From Pedobacter suwonensis (lineage in GTDB: Bacteria; Bacteroidota; Bacteroidia; Sphingobacteriales; Sphingobacteriaceae): DNA of 64,000 bases. Positions 8,744 to 17,495 of this stretch are shown here, piece after piece. The notes below the pieces were generated by a model. It did no database searches. It saw only the letters and a program-made list of their open reading frames with translations, and was not told where the DNA came from. A program made the position numbers and the translations under genes. Every line of letters starts with the position of its first letter. Position 1 is the first letter of the stretch. The DNA is taken from assembly GCF_900111825.1 (NCBI RefSeq), contig NZ_FOJM01000012.1, positions 153,456 to 217,455 of the forward strand. Reading direction: 5' to 3'.

Positions 8744-9550
8744 CTACCTTTTATAATACTGTTTCGCTTCAGGCAAATATTTTTGGATCTGTGCTATCCG
8801 TGTTGCATCGCTTGGGTGGGTACTTAAAAATTCCGGTGGCCTTTGTGATCCTGCTGACGCGTCTGACATCCTATTCCAGAAAGCAGTAGCATTTTGCGGA
8901 TTATATCCGGCCATGGCCATAAAAATCAGACCTAAACGATCGGCCTCCAATTCCTGGTTGCGGCTAAATTTCAACATCGCAACAGGTGTACCTACACCAT
9001 ACAATGTATTAAAAATAGATTGGGTTTTTGGATTTTTAGAAAGCGCCACACCTGCAGCAGCACCTATGCCCTGCGCTACCATTTCTTGCGACATCCGTTC
9101 TGCTGAGTGACCTGCAATGGCATGGGCAATCTCGTGTCCCATAACTGTCGCTAAACCAGCATCGTCCTGTGTAATGGGTAAAATACCTGTGTAAACCACA
9201 ATCTTACCACCAGGCATACACCAGGCATTTTTTTCATTGTTCTGCACTACGTTAACTTCCCATTGATAATCAGCAATCAGATTACCATAGTTATTGCTGT
9301 TCATATATGACTTTACTGCAGTAATTAACCTGTTTCCAACGGTTTTAACTTTCAAAGCCTGAGCATTGGACGCCGGCAAAACGGCTGATTTATTTTCCGT
9401 TAAAAAAGTATTATAAGCCTGGAATGCCATTGGCAAAACCTGGTCGTTACTTACCAGATCAAATCGACTACGACCCGTTAAAGGAACAGTAGAACATGAG
9501 TTAAATAATAAGATCCCAGCAACACTTGCTGCTAAAAATATTTTTTTCAT
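8744..9550 (-). CDS. M48 family zinc metalloprotease, lipoprotein
   Basis: Envelope peptidase of 268 aa. An N-terminal signal ends in a lipobox (LLFNSC, Cys19), so it should be membrane-anchored. The zinc site HEIAH is at 139-143, followed by the third ligand region NQELEADRLG. It resembles LoiP/BepA-type proteases that clean up outer-membrane proteins; the exact substrate is unknown. There is no TPR tail, so it is the short LoiP-like form. It is preceded on the same strand by plsY after about 100 bases and followed by a good terminator. Confidence 0.88.
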   Translation of the reverse strand: MKKIFLAASVAGILLFNSCSTVPLTGRSRFDLVSNDQVLPMAFQAYNTFLTENKSAVLPASNAQALKVKTVGNRLITAVKSYMNSNNYGNLIADYQWEVNVVQNNEKNAWCMPGGKIVVYTGILPITQDDAGLATVMGHEIAHAIAGHSAERMSQEMVAQGIGAAAGVALSKNPKTQSIFNTLYGVGTPVAMLKFSRNQELEADRLGLIFMAMAGYNPQNATAFWNRMSDASAGSQRPPEFLSTHPSDATRIAQIQKYLPEAKQYYKR

Positions 9551-9651
9551 AAATGCGATTTTTTTTAAATGATTTTGTAAAACTGATAAGCAAAAGCCGT
9601 TGATTAAACATCAAGCCTATAAATAAGTTTTACAGAAATGTGTTTTGTTGG

Positions 9652-10299
9652 TTAATTCGTTTTCTTTCTAAACAAATACACTTTTGATTCTTTGCCTTTC
9701 AGCAATCTTTCGAGATTTTTCTGGTGCGTAACCAAAATTAAAATACAAACCACCATACCATAAAGCACTTCAGATTTAATGGAAACCTGAAACAGGAAAA
9801 CCACACTTAACGGAAAGGTAAATCCTGCACAAATGGAACTTAATGAAACGTATTTAGTTAATAGCAGTACCACCACAAAAACCAGAACGCAAAGCATAGA
9901 TGCTTCGAAGTTAACTGCTAAAACCATTCCAAAAAGTGTAGCCACTCCTTTCCCTCCCCTAAAGCCAGCAAAAACAGGAAACAAATGCCCCATTACTGCA
10001 GTTACCCCCAAGGCGAGCTGGTAGTTAACAAAAACAACTGAATTCTGGGGGCCGGTTACCGACATGCCAATGAGATAGGCTAAATTAGTTGCAGTATAGC
10101 CCTTTGCAATATCAATGATCATTACGGCAATTCCGGCTTTTTTGCCTAACACCCTAAAGGTATTGGTTGCGCCAGCATTACCACTTCCATATTCCCTAAC
10201 GTCAACACCATAAAAGGCCTGACCTAGCCATACAGCCGTTGGGATAGATCCGAAAAGGTAAGCAATTATTAACGCGCTGAGAGAATAAACCGTAACCAT
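9652..10299 (-). CDS. plsY: Acyl-phosphate:glycerol-3-phosphate acyltransferase PlsY
   Basis: Inner-membrane enzyme of 215 aa that transfers the acyl group of acyl-phosphate to glycerol-3-phosphate, starting phospholipid synthesis. Seen: about five hydrophobic segments and the family motifs GSIPTAVWLG, YGSGNAGATNTFRVLG and FPVFAGFRGGKGVATLFG (glycine-rich acyl-phosphate site). Length is typical. It usually works with PlsX and PlsC, neither of which is here. It lies 49 bases downstream of nadC on the same strand and may share its transcript. Confidence 0.95.
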   Translation of the reverse strand: MVTVYSLSALIIAYLFGSIPTAVWLGQAFYGVDVREYGSGNAGATNTFRVLGKKAGIAVMIIDIAKGYTATNLAYLIGMSVTGPQNSVVFVNYQLALGVTAVMGHLFPVFAGFRGGKGVATLFGMVLAVNFEASMLCVLVFVVVLLLTKYVSLSSICAGFTFPLSVVFLFQVSIKSEVLYGMVVCILILVTHQKNLERLLKGKESKVYLFRKKTN

Positions 10300-10348
10300 A
10301 GCCTACAATGTTACAAAAAATAAGCTTTTAATTTTAGAGCAAATCAAT

Positions 10349-11191
10349 TTAGTATGCTTTTAAACTCATATCCAGGCTTTTCACAGAATGTGTAAGCGCA
10401 CCCATCGAAATAAAATCTACTCCACAAGCTGCATATGCTGCAACGTTTTCCTCAGTAATCCCTCCGGAAGCCTCGGTAATAAATTTTCCGTCAATTAGTT
10501 CCACTGCGGCTTTTAAGTCTTCAAAACTGAAATTATCAAGCATAATCCGGTCCACACCACCTACAGCAAGAACCTGCCTTAACTCTTCCAGGTTCCGCAC
10601 CTCGATTTCGATCTGAAGTGATTTATTTTGATCTGCAATATATTGCTGAGCAGCTGTAATGGCATTTGAAATCCCTCCTGCATAATCTACATGGTTGTCC
10701 TTAATCAGGATCATATCATATAAACCTATGCGGTGATTTACCCCTCCACCAATCCTTACCGCCCATTTCTCTAAATAGCGCAAACCAGGGGTGGTTTTAC
10801 GGGTATCTAAAATCCTGGTTTTGGTTGTTTTCAACAGTGAGACAATGCGCCGTGTTTTAGTAGCAATGCCACTCATACGCTGCATGCAGTTTAACACCAG
10901 TCGTTCGGCAATTAGAATAGAATGTGTACTTCCGGCAACGGTTAGGGCTATATCTCCGAATTTAACCGCAGCACCATCTTGTAGTAATACATCGACTTCC
11001 AAACCGGGATCAACTTCCTTAAATATTTCGATGGCCAATTCAATTCCAGCTAAAATCCCATCTTCTTTGATGATGAGTCTGGCTTTTCCCTGTGTTCCTT
11101 TCGGGATTGTAGAAAGTGAAGTATGATCTCCGTCACCCACATCTTCAGAAAGGGCATTTTTGATGAATTGCTGTATCAGTTGATTATCCAA
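10349..11191 (-). CDS. nadC: Nicotinate-nucleotide pyrophosphorylase (carboxylating)
   Basis: Converts quinolinate and PRPP to nicotinate mononucleotide in NAD synthesis. Signatures: EDVGDGDHTS near the N terminus, RLVLNCMQRMSGIAT, TRKTTPGLRYLEKWAVRIGGG, LIKDNH and the C-terminal GGITEENVAAYAACGVDFIS. The frame can be extended to an ATG at 11248, but a strong promoter lies inside that extension (TTG at 11240-11238, 19 bp, TATTTTTG at 11218-11211). The start is therefore placed at the TTG at 11191, giving 280 aa, the usual family length; an ATT codon just upstream is a remote alternative. The leader would be about 13 bases. It is likely co-transcribed with plsY. Confidence 0.9.
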   Translation of the reverse strand: MDNQLIQQFIKNALSEDVGDGDHTSLSTIPKGTQGKARLIIKEDGILAGIELAIEIFKEVDPGLEVDVLLQDGAAVKFGDIALTVAGSTHSILIAERLVLNCMQRMSGIATKTRRIVSLLKTTKTRILDTRKTTPGLRYLEKWAVRIGGGVNHRIGLYDMILIKDNHVDYAGGISNAITAAQQYIADQNKSLQIEIEVRNLEELRQVLAVGGVDRIMLDNFSFEDLKAAVELIDGKFITEASGGITEENVAAYAACGVDFISMGALTHSVKSLDMSLKAY

Positions 11192-11210
11192 AATATAGAT
11201 TTTAATGCCG

Positions 11211-11240
11211 CAAAAATAATAATTATTTATTAGCAGACAA
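11211..11240 (-). promoter_or_regulatory. nadC promoter (-33 TTG, N19, -7 TATTTTTG)
   Basis: Both elements match the Bacteroidota consensus with ideal 19-base spacing. It lies downstream of the first in-frame ATG of nadC and so fixes the true start further in. Confidence 0.7.
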
Positions 11241-11320
11241 TTCCCCAAGGGTTAATCTGAATCGTTAAGCCTAATTTGGTTTCTGACTAGAGAAGCTCAA
11301 TTACACAAATTGCAACTTCA

Positions 11321-11719
11321 TTAATCCTTCGCAGGCTCTATCCGTAACTCGGTAATAGAAAAACTGGTGTTGAATTTTTTCATGGTGATCGAAACCCTGA
11401 AAGTTTCTTTTGCAGTGCTCAACATGATTACACCAAAACGATAATTTGGGTTGGTATTGATTTTATGAAAAATACTTGTTTTTATTGGTGGATGTTTGAT
11501 AAAAAAATCTCTTAAAATCTGTTCACCCTGTGCTTTAGAGTATACATCTTCTTCATCAATAATGATCAGTTCGATAGTTGAGGCAAAATCTTTAGCGATT
11601 TCCTTTGAGTTGCCAGCCTTAAAATACGACGATAAATCATCGATTATATCGGCCTGAAAGGCATTTGGGTGATATAACGACGATAAACTAATTATGAATA
11701 AAAATAAGCTCCGGATCAT
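11321..11719 (-). CDS. DUF4783 domain-containing secreted protein
   Basis: Small protein of 132 aa with an N-terminal hydrophobic signal (MIRSLFLFIISLSSLYHPNA), so exported to the periplasm. The rest has an NTF2-like look: helices with DDLSSYFKAGNSKEIAKDF, then strands YRFGVIMLSTAKETFRVSI ending FSITELRIEPAKD. It matches the Bacteroidota family DUF4783, function unknown. It is about 72 bases upstream of the nadC frame on the same strand and often neighbours nadC and plsY in this phylum (recollection of family context, not checked here). Confidence 0.78.
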   Translation of the reverse strand: MIRSLFLFIISLSSLYHPNAFQADIIDDLSSYFKAGNSKEIAKDFASTIELIIIDEEDVYSKAQGEQILRDFFIKHPPIKTSIFHKINTNPNYRFGVIMLSTAKETFRVSITMKKFNTSFSITELRIEPAKD

Positions 11720-11788
11720 TTCTGTATTTTATACAGAACCCTATAGCTAAAATTATGCCATTAGCATATCAAAAAAAGGATTTCTTCA

Positions 11789-11818
11789 TTTGGATACGCT
11801 TCAATAAAGTTATATTTG
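11789..11818 (+). promoter_or_regulatory. gpmI promoter (-33 TTTG, N18, -7 TATATTTG)
   Basis: TTTG at 11789-11792 and TATATTTG at 11811-11818 match the phylum consensus. Transcription should begin near 11825, giving a leader of about 67 bases before the ATG at 11892. Confidence 0.7.
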
Positions 11819-11891
11819 CCATGTAAACAAAACACTAAACATGTTATACATGAAAATGTTTTGACAAAGATCAATAAATTTTACAATAAAA

Positions 11892-13415
11892 ATGGTAAAC
11901 GATAAAAAACTCGCGCTTATAATTCTAGATGGCTGGGGCTATGGAAAACAAGATAATTCTGACGCCGCATACGCTGCCAACACTCCTTTTTTCGATTCGT
12001 TATTACAGAAGTACCCAAATTCTAGGCTTGAGGCATCTGGCGAAGCAGTAGGCTTACCTGCAGGCCAAATGGGCAACTCAGAAGTCGGACACATGAACCT
12101 GGGTGCAGGAAGGGTAGTTTATCAGGAGCTTGGAAGAATTAATAAAGCTATAACCGACAGGGAGTTGCACAACAACCCGGTTTTAGTAAGTGCCTTTGAT
12201 TATGCCAAACAGCATAATAAAGCAGTTCATTTTATCGGTCTGGTTTCAAATGGTGGAGTACATGCACACATTGAACATTTAAAAGCTTTATGCGATGCCG
12301 CAAATGAAGCAAATGTTCCAAATTCTTTTGTCCATGCTTTTTTGGATGGCCGTGATACGGATCCAAACTCCGGTTTGGGTTTTATTACCGACCTGGAAAA
12401 CCACTTACAAAATTCCAATACTAAACTGGCAACTATGGTTGGCCGGTATTATGCCATGGACCGTGATAACCGTTGGGAACGTGTAAAGCAAGCTTATGAT
12501 GTAATGGTTAATGGAATAGGCGAAAAAACCGAGGATGCTTTAGCTGCAATCAAAAAATCATATGCGGATGGTATTACAGATGAGTTTTTAAAACCTATCG
12601 TATTAACGCAGGATAATGCTGCTCCGGTAGCCACTATCCAGAATGATGATGTGGTAATCTGTTTCAATTTCCGTACTGACAGGGGGCGTGAGATTACAAC
12701 AGCCTTGACCCAGAAAGATTTCCCGGAGCAGCAGATGCATAAACTGCCATTGTATTACGTTACTATGACAACTTACGATGAGAGTTTTGAAAAAGTAAAT
12801 GTAATCTTCACCAAAGATGATTTAACCCAAACTATCGGGGAAGTACTGGCGAACAATAATAAAAACCAGATTCGTATTGCCGAAACCGAAAAATATCCGC
12901 ACGTTACTTTCTTCTTCTCTGGCGGTAGAGAGGCCGAATTTACCAATGAGAAACGCATCTTAATTCCTTCTCCAAAAGTTGCAACTTATGACCTTCAACC
13001 GGAAATGAGTGCTGCAGGCATTACGGATGCCATTACTAAGGAAATGGAAACAGGATGGGCTGATTTTATCTGCTTAAACTTTGCCAATCCAGATATGGTA
13101 GGTCATACAGGTGTTTTTGAGGCCGTGGTAAAAGCAGTAGAAACGGCAGATAAATGTGCCGAAACTGTAGTGAACAAAGGTTTGGAAAACGGCTATTCCT
13201 TTATTCTTTTAGCTGATCACGGAAACTCTGAGTTTATGGTGAATGCCGACGGATCTGTCAACACTGCGCATACAACCAACCTGGTTCCTTGCATTTTAAT
13301 TGATAAAGACTACAAAACCATTGCAGACGGCAAACTAGGTGATATTGCCCCTACTATTCTAAAAATATTAGGCGTGGATATTCCGGCAGAAATGACAGGA
13401 AACGTTTTAGTATAA
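11892..13415 (+). CDS. gpmI: 2,3-bisphosphoglycerate-independent phosphoglycerate mutase
   Basis: Glycolytic enzyme of 507 aa interconverting 3- and 2-phosphoglycerate with two manganese ions. The alkaline-phosphatase-like fold is shown by the N-terminal LIILDGWGYG, the catalytic-serine region QMGNSEVGHMNLGAGR, AFLDGRDTDPNSG, MVGRYYAMDRDNRW, FNFRTDRGREIT and the C-terminal metal motif LLADHGNSEFM followed by NTAHTTNLVP. Length is normal. Its stop codon overlaps the start of the following lipoprotein gene (TAATG), so the two are translationally coupled. Confidence 0.97.
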   Translation: MVNDKKLALIILDGWGYGKQDNSDAAYAANTPFFDSLLQKYPNSRLEASGEAVGLPAGQMGNSEVGHMNLGAGRVVYQELGRINKAITDRELHNNPVLVSAFDYAKQHNKAVHFIGLVSNGGVHAHIEHLKALCDAANEANVPNSFVHAFLDGRDTDPNSGLGFITDLENHLQNSNTKLATMVGRYYAMDRDNRWERVKQAYDVMVNGIGEKTEDALAAIKKSYADGITDEFLKPIVLTQDNAAPVATIQNDDVVICFNFRTDRGREITTALTQKDFPEQQMHKLPLYYVTMTTYDESFEKVNVIFTKDDLTQTIGEVLANNNKNQIRIAETEKYPHVTFFFSGGREAEFTNEKRILIPSPKVATYDLQPEMSAAGITDAITKEMETGWADFICLNFANPDMVGHTGVFEAVVKAVETADKCAETVVNKGLENGYSFILLADHGNSEFMVNADGSVNTAHTTNLVPCILIDKDYKTIADGKLGDIAPTILKILGVDIPAEMTGNVLV

Positions 13416-13945
13416 TGATCAAAAAACTTTTTATCCCCGTATTTGCTTTGGCTTTATTTTCCTGTAACCAGCGAAAAGCAGCTGAAGCAAATACCAATTT
13501 GGCATATTTTGATATAAAAGGATATTTTGAGAAAGAAATTTCACGTTTACAAAAGCTAAACCCCGTTGTAAATAAAACCGTAAGCGTAGATGGGACGGTT
13601 GAAAACAAAAACGTTAAAATTTCTGACTGGACAAAGGAACTTGCCATTTTTGTTAATGCAGATATTAACAAAACATCATGGAAAGGAAGTTTTGAAACAA
13701 ACCAGGAAAACGGAATTGATATTTATACTTCTGACCATAAAAAAATCCCAATAAAGAAGGTTTCCATTACCTGGAAAGGTCAGAAAGCAGGTAAAATAGA
13801 GATCATTATCGATAATAAAAATATCCTCTATCAATCTCAGGATACGCTAACTTATTGTCCCGACAGCTTATACAGCATCAAAAAGCACCAGAAAATCAGG
13901 CTATTAAAGGATAAAAGATACTCCGTGGTCGGAAAACTGAAATAG
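13415..13945 (+). CDS. Putative lipoprotein of unknown function, coupled to gpmI
   Basis: Protein of 176 aa. The N-terminus is a lipoprotein signal with a lipobox (ALALFSC, Cys16). The mature part has charged helical and strand stretches and no motif I recognise; the segments FDIKGYFEKEISRLQ and ITWKGQKAGKIEI suggest a small alpha/beta or lipocalin-like domain, which is only a guess. It starts within the gpmI stop codon (TAATG) and ends just before a bidirectional terminator, so it forms a two-gene operon with gpmI. Confidence 0.75.
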   Translation: MIKKLFIPVFALALFSCNQRKAAEANTNLAYFDIKGYFEKEISRLQKLNPVVNKTVSVDGTVENKNVKISDWTKELAIFVNADINKTSWKGSFETNQENGIDIYTSDHKKIPIKKVSITWKGQKAGKIEIIIDNKNILYQSQDTLTYCPDSLYSIKKHQKIRLLKDKRYSVVGKLK

Positions 13946-13950
13946 AAAAA

Positions 13951-13983
13951 AAGGGATCCGAATATTATTCAGATCCCTTTTCC
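13951..13983. terminator. Bidirectional terminator between the lipoprotein and TPR genes
   Basis: GGGATC (13953-13958) pairs with GATCCC (13972-13977). It is preceded by a run of A and followed by TTTT, so it can serve both convergent genes. Confidence 0.75.
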
Positions 13984-14000
13984 ATTTCAATGATTTTTTT

Positions 14001-14621
14001 TTATTTAAGGCTGGCAATCTGCGCCTTATCATAAGTTACCCAATCGATAATATCCTTTCTTAACGGCTGAAGCGTTAATACCTTTTGAAAATCAGCAATA
14101 GAGTTATTGAATAAAGCAATACAAGCTGCTTTTTCTTCCTTTTTCTTTGCTTTGAAAGACCTGAAAATTGCATAATCTTTATAAGCTAAGCCACGGTTCT
14201 GAAACATCTGCGCATCTTCATCTCCGTTAATCTCAATTGCTTTTGTAAAATCTTTTAAAGATGCCTGATAAAAATTTTCACGCATCGTGTTTAACGATTC
14301 TTTAGGATCATTAGCAATTTTTAACCTCGCTATACCACGATAATAATATGCCGAAACCTCAGTAGGCTTGATGTTCAGCAATCGGCTGTAAGTGGCGATA
14401 CATTTCTCGTATTCGTGATTTTGGAAGTAAGAATAACCAAGCATCTGGAGTACACGAGCATTATCAGGAGTTTTAGCCTCAGCTTTTTCTAATTGCATAG
14501 CAGCGGTTTTGTAATCACCCTTCATCATCGCCTGCATGCTCCTCTCGTAATTGCTCTGCGCGAAACTAGCGGTTGATGTAAAAATCATTAATCCTAAAAT
14601 CGCTTTCTTAAAATAGTCCAT
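14001..14621 (-). CDS. Secreted tetratricopeptide-repeat protein
   Basis: Protein of 206 aa with a signal peptide (MDYFKKAILGLMIFTSTASFA). The mature part consists of TPR units of about 34 residues: YERSMQAMMKGDYKTAAMQL, ARVLQMLGYSYFQNHEYEKC, TEVSAYYYRGIARLK and AQMFQNRGLAYKDYA. It is likely a periplasmic scaffold; no catalytic domain is seen and partners are unknown. It is divergent from lon across about 320 bases. Confidence 0.8.
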   Translation of the reverse strand: MDYFKKAILGLMIFTSTASFAQSNYERSMQAMMKGDYKTAAMQLEKAEAKTPDNARVLQMLGYSYFQNHEYEKCIATYSRLLNIKPTEVSAYYYRGIARLKIANDPKESLNTMRENFYQASLKDFTKAIEINGDEDAQMFQNRGLAYKDYAIFRSFKAKKKEEKAACIALFNNSIADFQKVLTLQPLRKDIIDWVTYDKAQIASLK

Positions 14622-14940
14622 GTATGAATAATAAGTGTAACAAATCTAACCCCTAATCAAATTTTATAGGAGAAATTTTTTGCAATATAATCCTATTCTG
14701 ATAATTTAAAAGTTTTTAATTTTTCTTTCATTAAAAACCGCTTGCCCTGAACATTAGCTTAAACGCTAAAAAATGCTTTATATGATATGGGCGAAAATAT
14801 TTATATTACTCTGCCTTTTTAACATATCATTAATATTATTTTTATTTTGGCACAAGAGTTGAATTTATGAAGGGAATACAAAAATTAAACAAATTAAATA
14901 CGACTAAACTGCCAGTTTGTCGTTAGCGGAAAATGTGATA
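14622..14940. other. Divergent intergenic region between the TPR gene and lon
   Basis: AT-rich stretch of 319 bases carrying the promoters of both genes. A weak -7-like TATTTTGG lies near 14845 for lon. No CIRCE-like operator, hairpin or small gene was recognised. Confidence 0.4.
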
Positions 14941-17412
14941 ATGAGTAAACAAGATATATTTGATTTCCAAACAGCAATGCCAATCATAAATGAGGATACA
15001 GAGTTTTTTCCATTAATGTCTCAACAGGACGAAGATGAAATGAACAATGAAGAAACGCCGGAAACCCTGGCCATATTGCCTTTGCGAAATACCGTTTTAT
15101 TTCCTGGAGTAGTTATTCCTATTACAGTGGGAAGGGACAAATCGATTAAGTTGATTAAGGAAGCCTATAAAGGAAATAAGATTATTGGGGTGGTTTCTCA
15201 AAAAGATGTTTCTATTGAAGACCCTACTTTTGAGCAGCTTAACACCGTTGGTACCGTTGCCAACATCATTAAGCTATTACAGATGCCTGATGGAAATACA
15301 ACCGTAATTATCCAGGGTAAACAACGCTTCAGTTTGATTGAAGAAGTGCAGAACGAACCTTACATTAAAGCGGTTGTTAAAAAGTTTGTAGAACAAAAGC
15401 ATAAGGCAGATAAAGAGTTTAAAGCCTTGATTGCCTCTATACGGGAGATGTCTGCACAAATCATCCAGCTTTCGCCAAATATCCCGAGCGAAGCCAGCAT
15501 CGCACTTAAGAATATTGAGAGCAATTCATTTTTGATCAATTTCATTTCATCAAACATGAATGCCGAAATGGCCGATAAGCAAAAAATCCTTGAAATGGAT
15601 AAATTGCAGGAAAGAGCGCAAAAGGTAATGGAACTTTTGATGGTGGAATTGCAGATGCTGGAATTGAGAAATCAGATCCAGTCAAAAGTACGTACCGATT
15701 TAGACAAACAGCAACGTGATTATTTTTTAAATCAACAGCTAAAAACCATTCAGGAAGAACTTGGCGGTAATGCTGCCGATTTAGAATTTGACGCTTTACA
15801 GGAAAGGGCTAAAAAGAAAAAATGGACCCAGGCGGTTGCCGATCATTTTGATAAAGAGATAGACAAGTTAGGTAGAATGAATCCTGCTGCGCCAGATTAT
15901 TCGGTACAGTTAAACTATCTGGAATTACTGTTGGATTTACCGTGGAACGAGTTTACAAAAGATAATTTCGACCTAAAAAGAGCACAGCGCATTTTAGATA
16001 AAGATCATTTCGGTTTAGAAAAAGTAAAACAACGTATTATTGAATACCTGGCTGTACTAAAACTAAAACGCAATATGAAAGCGCCTATTTTATGTTTGGT
16101 TGGCCCTCCGGGAGTCGGCAAAACATCACTCGGCAAATCGATTGCAAAAGCATTAGGCCGTAAATATGTGCGCATGGCTTTAGGCGGTATCCGCGATGAA
16201 GCAGAAATCCGCGGCCACCGTAAAACTTATATCGGTGCCATGCCGGGACGTATCATTTCTTCCATTAAAAAAGCCGGCGCAGATAATCCTGTTTTTGTGC
16301 TGGATGAGATTGATAAGGTTGGTACTGATCACCGTGGAGATCCATCATCAGCTTTGCTGGAAGTTTTGGATCCTGAGCAGAACAATGCCTTTTACGATCA
16401 CTATGTAGAAGTGGATTATGACTTATCAAACATCCTGTTTATTGCTACAGCTAACTCGTTAAGCACTATTCAGCCTGCGTTGTTAGATCGTATGGAGATT
16501 ATTGAAGTAAACGGATATACCATTGAAGAAAAAATAGAGATTGCCAAAAAATACCTGTTGCCAAAACAGAAAGAAAATCATGGTTTGCAGACCAAAGATA
16601 TTTCCATTAAACCTGCCCTGATCGAAAAAGTAATTGAAGATTACACCAGAGAATCAGGTGTGCGTGGTTTAGAGAAAAAAATAGGCTCTCTGGTACGTGG
16701 CGTGGCCACTAAAATTGCCATGGAAGAAACCTACAACGTAAATTTAGACAATGATGATGTGGAGCGTATTTTAGGTGCTCCTATTTACGACAAGGATTTG
16801 TACGAAGGCAATGAAGTAGCCGGAGTTGTAACAGGTTTAGCCTGGACAAGTGTTGGTGGAGATATTTTATTCATCGAATCGAGTTTAAGTCCGGGGAAAG
16901 GAAAATTAACCTTAACAGGTAACCTGGGCGATGTAATGAAAGAATCGGCGGTGATTGCACTGGCTTATTTACGTGCACATGCTGCAGAATTTGGCATTGA
17001 TTATACTTTATTTGATAATTGGGATGTACATGTACACGTTCCGGCAGGCGCTACGCCTAAAGATGGTCCATCGGCCGGAATAACCATGTTAACGGCATTA
17101 ACCTCGGCCTTTACCCAACGTAAGGTAAAACAACATCTAGCCATGACGGGTGAGATTACTCTTCGCGGAAAAGTGCTTCCGGTAGGTGGTATAAAAGAAA
17201 AAATCCTGGCCGCCAAAAGAGCCGACATTAAAGAAATTATCCTGTGCAAGAGCAACCGTAAAGATATTTTAGAAATCAAAGAAAGTTACATCAAGGATTT
17301 AAAATTCCATTATGTAACCGAAATGAGCGAAGTAATTGATTTGGCACTGACTAAAAACAAGGTAAAAAAACCTTTGGATTTAAGTATTAAAATTGCACCG
17401 ATTGTAAACTAA
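14941..17412 (+). CDS. lon: ATP-dependent Lon protease
   Basis: Cytosolic AAA+ serine protease of 823 aa that degrades misfolded and regulatory proteins. Order: N-terminal substrate domain (LAILPLRNTVLFPGVVIPI), coiled-coil linker, AAA module with Walker A GPPGVGKT near residue 387 and Walker B PVFVLDEIDKVG, then the protease domain with the catalytic Ser in KDGPSAGITM and Lys in GGIKEKILAAKR. The frame can start at a TTG at 14917, but the ATG at 14941 gives a natural N-terminus (MSKQDIFDFQTAMPI). A hairpin at 17469-17495 ends the transcript. Confidence 0.96.
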   Translation: MSKQDIFDFQTAMPIINEDTEFFPLMSQQDEDEMNNEETPETLAILPLRNTVLFPGVVIPITVGRDKSIKLIKEAYKGNKIIGVVSQKDVSIEDPTFEQLNTVGTVANIIKLLQMPDGNTTVIIQGKQRFSLIEEVQNEPYIKAVVKKFVEQKHKADKEFKALIASIREMSAQIIQLSPNIPSEASIALKNIESNSFLINFISSNMNAEMADKQKILEMDKLQERAQKVMELLMVELQMLELRNQIQSKVRTDLDKQQRDYFLNQQLKTIQEELGGNAADLEFDALQERAKKKKWTQAVADHFDKEIDKLGRMNPAAPDYSVQLNYLELLLDLPWNEFTKDNFDLKRAQRILDKDHFGLEKVKQRIIEYLAVLKLKRNMKAPILCLVGPPGVGKTSLGKSIAKALGRKYVRMALGGIRDEAEIRGHRKTYIGAMPGRIISSIKKAGADNPVFVLDEIDKVGTDHRGDPSSALLEVLDPEQNNAFYDHYVEVDYDLSNILFIATANSLSTIQPALLDRMEIIEVNGYTIEEKIEIAKKYLLPKQKENHGLQTKDISIKPALIEKVIEDYTRESGVRGLEKKIGSLVRGVATKIAMEETYNVNLDNDDVERILGAPIYDKDLYEGNEVAGVVTGLAWTSVGGDILFIESSLSPGKGKLTLTGNLGDVMKESAVIALAYLRAHAAEFGIDYTLFDNWDVHVHVPAGATPKDGPSAGITMLTALTSAFTQRKVKQHLAMTGEITLRGKVLPVGGIKEKILAAKRADIKEIILCKSNRKDILEIKESYIKDLKFHYVTEMSEVIDLALTKNKVKKPLDLSIKIAPIVN

Positions 17413-17468
17413 TTTATAATCTTTTAACAGAGAACAATCAAAAATCCAATTACAATAAATACTTTTAT

Positions 17469-17495
17469 AGTCCCGGTAATTATCGGGACTTTTTT
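17469..17495 (+). terminator. Terminator-like hairpin abutting the lpxR-family start codon
   Basis: AGTCCCG (17469-17475) pairs with CGGGACT (17484-17490), followed by T up to 17495; the next base begins the ATG of the following gene. It should terminate lon, but it also occupies the whole ribosome-binding region of the next gene. Confidence 0.75.
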
